Shown piece by piece: positions 60,438-64,000 of a stretch of 64,000 nt of DNA. Below the pieces are notes generated by a model. That model was not told the origin of the DNA, ran no database searches, and saw only the letters and a list, made by a program, of their open reading frames with translations. Source of the stretch: Parasalinivibrio latis. Lineage in GTDB: Bacteria > Pseudomonadota > Gammaproteobacteria > Enterobacterales > Vibrionaceae. Numbering within the stretch: position 1 is the first letter of the stretch; every line of letters begins with the position of its first letter. A program made the translations under genes and the position numbers. The stretch covers positions 3,596,001 through 3,660,000 of the forward strand of contig NZ_CP098812.1 of assembly GCF_036825535.1 (NCBI RefSeq), in the 5' to 3' direction.

Positions 60438-60567
60438 TTTATATTTTATGCGTGAAAAGTGTACCCACCGTCTAATTTTGGGATATTTGATATACAACTC
60501 AATGCACTAAGTTTGTATCTTGTTGTCACTTATACCCAAATCGGTTCAAAGAGGTAGCGGGAAGGCA

Positions 60568-63114
60568 ATGGGCCAGAAAAGGTTGCTGTCTATGCGCATG
60601 GCGGTCATGCTGCCTATTCTGGTGGTGCTTGGGTTAACGATGTTAACCATGGCTGCAGTGCAATATTCCAACACCAGGGATACTGCCCGGCGCGTCAGTG
60701 CTGACCTCCTCGAGTCCTACACCAAAGAGATCTCCCACGACCTCGATATCTTCCTTGGCGTCCCCTTTAATACCAACGCCTTTTTTGCCCAACGCCTCGG
60801 TGATCTCGACATGCTGCGAGGTAATAGTGACGACACTGCCCTCCAGTTTATCGAGTATGTCTTCGCGCCTATGCTGCAGGGGATGCCGCAGGTCAGCTAC
60901 ATCGGGTTGGGGAGTGCCGAAGGCCAGTACACGGAATTTCTGATTGGGGAAGATAAAAACACCAACATCACCAATGCGTTCCGGGCTCATCGCAGCGAAT
61001 TATTTGTCTTCCCGGAAAGTGACCGTGAAATTACCCGGCTTAATGCTCCTAAGGGTTTTGACCCCACCCAACAGCTCTGGTACCGCGAGGTAGCCAAAGC
61101 AATGGTCCCGACCTGGATACAGGACGGTGACACAGCAGATAAAAACAACGCACTGACCATTACTACCGCTGCACCGGTTATTCGGGACAACCGGCTGGTA
61201 GGCGTGTCAGAGGTAACCATTGAACTGAGCTCCTTCAGTGACTTTCTCTACCAGCAAAACTTTACTGACGGCAGCAGCCTTTTTATCCTCGACAGCCAAA
61301 AGCGCCTGCTCGCCTACGGAAACCCGGATTACCCTCACATCCAACTGCTGGAGCCTGCCTCTCTCAGCCCAGACCCCAATGTACAGGCAGTGCTGTCACA
61401 ATTTGCCCGTTTTGAGAACGATAAATCTGCCGATGAAAAGATCTGTACCCCTTTTGAACTCGTTGACGAAAAGCAGGGGATTCTCCACGCCAAAGTCACC
61501 CCCTACTATCTAGAAGGTGACAGCAAAAACCCGTGGTACATTGCAGTGGTTATTCCTGAAACACGCTTACTCGGGGATCTGACATCCACCTACCGCATTG
61601 GCCTTCTGACCGTATTAACCGTTTCCGGGCTTGGATGCCTAATCGCATACTCCCTTCTTCGCCGACTGACCCACCCGATTGCTGATACTGCTAAGGCAGC
61701 CGCACGGCTGGCCTACGGCGATCTTGATTTCCGCATCCAGCGGGAGATGAAAATAAAGGAAACGGAGGCTCTCAAGGAAGCCTTCAACCACATGGGTGAC
61801 CAGCTCAAGCACTCTTTCAATATGCTGCAGGAGCAGGTGGATTTCGACATCCTGACAGGGTTGTACAGCTACCAGGGCCTAATCCGACACGCCCGGGCAA
61901 GCAGCAGTACCAAAGGGGCGCTGATACTGCTGGGCCTCAACCGCTTCCGGGATATCAACAACAATCTCGGCCTGAAAAAGGGTGACTATCTGCTGGGTCA
62001 AATTGCCGATCGCCTCAGCATTAACCTGCCATCACGCCACACCCTGCTAGCCCGTATCGGCGGGGATGAATTCGCCGTGTACTGGCCGGAGGCCGGAAGT
62101 GCCGACCAGGCGTTCTCGGTTACCGAGAAGCTGCTGGCTACGCTGCAAACCCCGTTCACTGTCGGTTCAAGCAACATCCAGCTGTCAGCCAATGCCGGCG
62201 TTGTGATTGGCGTATTGTCAGATACCGATATGATGGACTGGCTGCGCTATGCCAGCCTGGCACTCAGCCGGGCAAAAGCGACGGATGCCGGCAATTACTG
62301 CCAGTTTGAAAAATCCATGCTGGCCGAATCCCTGACCCAGGCACAGATGCTTGGCGAACTTCGCATGGCGATAAACAGCGATGAGTTTGTTGTCCACTAC
62401 CAGCCGGTCGTTGACCTCAAGGACTACCGTCTGTGTGGTGCGGAGGCCCTGGTACGCTGGCAAAGCCCACACCGGGGGATGGTGCCGCCGGGAGATTTTA
62501 TCCCGTTGGCAGAAAAGCATGGCCTTATTGCCGAAATCGGCCTGTGCGTACTGAGAAAAGCGACGTTCGATACCGCACGGCAAATCGAACAGGGGCAATG
62601 GCCAAAAGATTTCCAGCTTCATGTGAACCTTTCCGCCCGCCAGCTGGTGCATGATGATTTCATCATGCGGCTTGAAGATATCCTGATGGCCAGCGGCCTG
62701 AAAACAGCCAACCTCACGCTGGAAATCACCGAGACCCAGATGATGGACAACGGAATGAAGTCACACCAGACCCTCGACCAAATCCGTGCAATGGGGATCC
62801 GGGTTGCCATTGACGATTTCGGTACCGGCTACTCATCCCTTTCCTACCTGCACCAGATGCCGTGTGACAGCCTCAAAATTGATCGCAGTTTTGTGGCAGC
62901 CGTGAATGTCAGTGAGACCAACTACAACATTGTACGTGCCATCATGGCCATGACCCAGGGAATGGAAGTCCATGTGGTAGCCGAAGGCATTGAAACTGAA
63001 AGGCAGGCCCAAACCCTTGCCAGCCTGGGTTGCCACTACGGCCAGGGTTATCACTTTGGCCGCCCGGTCCCGCTGCATGAATGGCATTACCATGAACCGG
63101 CCCAACAGCATTAG
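60568..63114 (+). CDS. Membrane GGDEF/EAL protein, probable c-di-GMP phosphodiesterase
   Basis: 848 aa. Membrane segments near 10-30 and 345-365 enclose a periplasmic Cache-like sensor; HAMP, GGDEF (about 440-590) and EAL (about 600-840) domains follow. The EAL site is complete (EALVRW at 626, NLSARQL, ITETQ, DDFGTG at 749, EGIET). In the GGDEF domain the GGDEF motif itself is kept (498-502), but the metal-binding D-x-D is Gly456-Leu-Asn458, so cyclase activity is doubtful. The start is ATG at 60568; the frame opens with TTG 16 codons earlier. No clear partner gene. Confidence 0.9.
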   Translation: MGQKRLLSMRMAVMLPILVVLGLTMLTMAAVQYSNTRDTARRVSADLLESYTKEISHDLDIFLGVPFNTNAFFAQRLGDLDMLRGNSDDTALQFIEYVFAPMLQGMPQVSYIGLGSAEGQYTEFLIGEDKNTNITNAFRAHRSELFVFPESDREITRLNAPKGFDPTQQLWYREVAKAMVPTWIQDGDTADKNNALTITTAAPVIRDNRLVGVSEVTIELSSFSDFLYQQNFTDGSSLFILDSQKRLLAYGNPDYPHIQLLEPASLSPDPNVQAVLSQFARFENDKSADEKICTPFELVDEKQGILHAKVTPYYLEGDSKNPWYIAVVIPETRLLGDLTSTYRIGLLTVLTVSGLGCLIAYSLLRRLTHPIADTAKAAARLAYGDLDFRIQREMKIKETEALKEAFNHMGDQLKHSFNMLQEQVDFDILTGLYSYQGLIRHARASSSTKGALILLGLNRFRDINNNLGLKKGDYLLGQIADRLSINLPSRHTLLARIGGDEFAVYWPEAGSADQAFSVTEKLLATLQTPFTVGSSNIQLSANAGVVIGVLSDTDMMDWLRYASLALSRAKATDAGNYCQFEKSMLAESLTQAQMLGELRMAINSDEFVVHYQPVVDLKDYRLCGAEALVRWQSPHRGMVPPGDFIPLAEKHGLIAEIGLCVLRKATFDTARQIEQGQWPKDFQLHVNLSARQLVHDDFIMRLEDILMASGLKTANLTLEITETQMMDNGMKSHQTLDQIRAMGIRVAIDDFGTGYSSLSYLHQMPCDSLKIDRSFVAAVNVSETNYNIVRAIMAMTQGMEVHVVAEGIETERQAQTLASLGCHYGQGYHFGRPVPLHEWHYHEPAQQH

Positions 63115-63166
63115 TAACTATCGTGCAAATTTGTGACGTTACATTGTTTTTTCACAATCTGTGCTA

Positions 63167-63195
63167 CTGACGTCACGCTCCTTTGTTCTTATACT
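63167..63195 (+). promoter_or_regulatory. Probable add promoter
   Basis: -35 CTGACG, 17-bp spacer, -10 TATACT, about 37 nt from the predicted start to the ATG. Confidence 0.45.
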
Positions 63196-63238
63196 GGCCG
63201 ACCAATGCGGAATAGCCAATCGAAGGAGCGCAATTATC

Positions 63239-64000
63239 ATGATCACCCGTCACCTGCCGCTGACCGATCTTCACCGTCACCTCGACGGAAACATCCGTGC
63301 CCAGACTATTCTGGAATTGGGGCAACAATTTGGCCTGGCCCTGCCGGCTGATAACCTTGCTGATCTGCGCCCACACGTACAGGTTGTGGAAAATGAGCCA
63401 GATCTGGTCGCTTTCCTGTCCAAGCTCGACTGGGGCGTCGCTGTCCTTGGCGATCTGGATGCCGTTCGCCGGGTCGCTTATGAAAACGTAGAAGACGCCC
63501 TCAAAGCACAGATCGACTACGCAGAACTGCGCTTCTCTCCTTACTATATGGCGATGAAACACCAGCTTCCCCTGCAAGGCGTGGTTGAAGCCGTCGCTGA
63601 TGGCGTTGATGCCGGCAGCCGGGAGTTTGGCGTAAAGACCAACCTTATCGGTATTATGAGCCGCACCTTCGGCACCGACGCCTGCATGCAGGAGCTGAAC
63701 GCCCTGCTGGCATTCAAAGACAGGCTGGCAGCCATTGACCTTGCCGGAGATGAGCTCGGCCAACCGGGTACCCAGTTTATTGAACACTTCAACAAGGTCC
63801 GCAGTGCCGGCCTTCGTGTTACCGTACACGCTGGTGAAGCAGCCGGTTCAGAGAGTATGTGGCAGGCAATCAGGGAGCTGGGTGCAGAACGCATCGGCCA
63901 CGGCGTAAAAGCAATCGAAGATCCGGCCCTGATGGACTACCTAGCCCAGCACCGTATCGGTATCGAGTCATGCCTGACCTCGAACCTCCAAACCAGCACC
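63239..64000 (+). CDS. add: Adenosine deaminase (partial, first 254 codons)
   Basis: Deaminates adenosine and deoxyadenosine to inosine in purine salvage. The zinc ligands of the first motif (DLHRHLDGN), the VHAGEA motif with its His and the catalytic Glu, and the GHGV motif are present; the last metal Asp lies beyond the window edge. The start ATG has AAGGAG 11 nt upstream. The frame stays open to base 64000. Confidence 0.96.
   Translation, partial: MITRHLPLTDLHRHLDGNIRAQTILELGQQFGLALPADNLADLRPHVQVVENEPDLVAFLSKLDWGVAVLGDLDAVRRVAYENVEDALKAQIDYAELRFSPYYMAMKHQLPLQGVVEAVADGVDAGSREFGVKTNLIGIMSRTFGTDACMQELNALLAFKDRLAAIDLAGDELGQPGTQFIEHFNKVRSAGLRVTVHAGEAAGSESMWQAIRELGAERIGHGVKAIEDPALMDYLAQHRIGIESCLTSNLQTST

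Noticed and set aside
60526..60552. Half copy of the 61-bp palindrome before the GGDEF/EAL gene (TTATACCCAAATCGGTTCA)
   Set aside because: Only a partial likeness to one arm and no second arm nearby; too weak to call.
63130..63158. TTGTGA ... TCACAA repeat before add as a CRP site
   Set aside because: The halves are about 15 bp apart rather than 6, so it is not a CRP operator.

Overview
The window is a chromosomal core segment of a gammaproteobacterium, most probably a member of the Vibrionaceae (Vibrio/Photobacterium/Grimontia/Enterovibrio group). I infer this from protein sequences very close to the E. coli and Vibrio families, the rpoBC-rpl-nusG-secE-tuf order with four tRNA genes, a complete gspC-N (eps) type II secretion operon followed by nudE and cysQ, and the glnA / DUF4124 / ntrB / ntrC arrangement. 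No database search was possible, so the genus is not settled.

Layout. 1-10777 (minus strand): rpoC (cut by the window edge), rpoB, rplL, rplJ, rplA, rplK, nusG, secE and tuf, with tRNA Thr-Tyr-Gly-Thr upstream of tuf; internal promoters precede rplK and rplJ, and a partial terminator lies between rplL and rpoB. 10946-16933: coaA, birA, murB, a GNAT protein, pssA, a nicotinamidase-like gene and a DsrE-like gene. 17044-23187 (minus): a full rRNA operon, 16S - tRNA-Ile - tRNA-Ala - 23S - 5S - tRNA-Asp, driven by three tandem promoters and ending in two tandem ~118-bp repeats, each carrying a copy of the tRNA-Asp 3' end plus a terminator. 23374-28801: a membrane-anchored RRM protein, murI, a DUF71/COG2102 PP-loop ATPase, a TonB-dependent receptor behind a cobalamin riboswitch, and trmA. 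28875-33001: yijD, fabR, sthA, cysQ, nudE. 33016-44241 (minus): the type II secretion operon gspC to gspN. 44402-47769: hslR and hslO behind a sigma32-like promoter, then pckA. 47892-55259: an AsmA-like protein, fabY/yiiD, dtd, yihY, a DUF2959 lipoprotein, a GlsB-like membrane protein and typA. 55514-60437: the nitrogen-control block (NtrC sites, sigma54 promoter, glnA, DUF4124 gene, ntrB, ntrC). 60568-64000: a GGDEF/EAL protein and the start of add.

How the parts fit. Much of the window is growth machinery under growth-rate-type promoters: RNA polymerase, ribosomal proteins, EF-Tu, rRNA and tRNA. Separate regulatory modules are visible: L10 autogenous control, B12 feedback on the receptor (and probably on the DUF71 gene next to it), NtrBC control of glutamine synthetase, and a heat-shock-like promoter for hslRO. 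No insertion sequence, prophage or CRISPR array was seen. I found no clearly new multi-gene system. The least explained structures are the tRNA-Asp-derived tandem repeats behind the rRNA operon, the DUF71 gene placed directly behind a terminator, the membrane-anchored RRM gene that overlaps murI tail to tail, and a 61-bp mobile-like palindrome inside the secretion operon that supplies the gspC stop codon.
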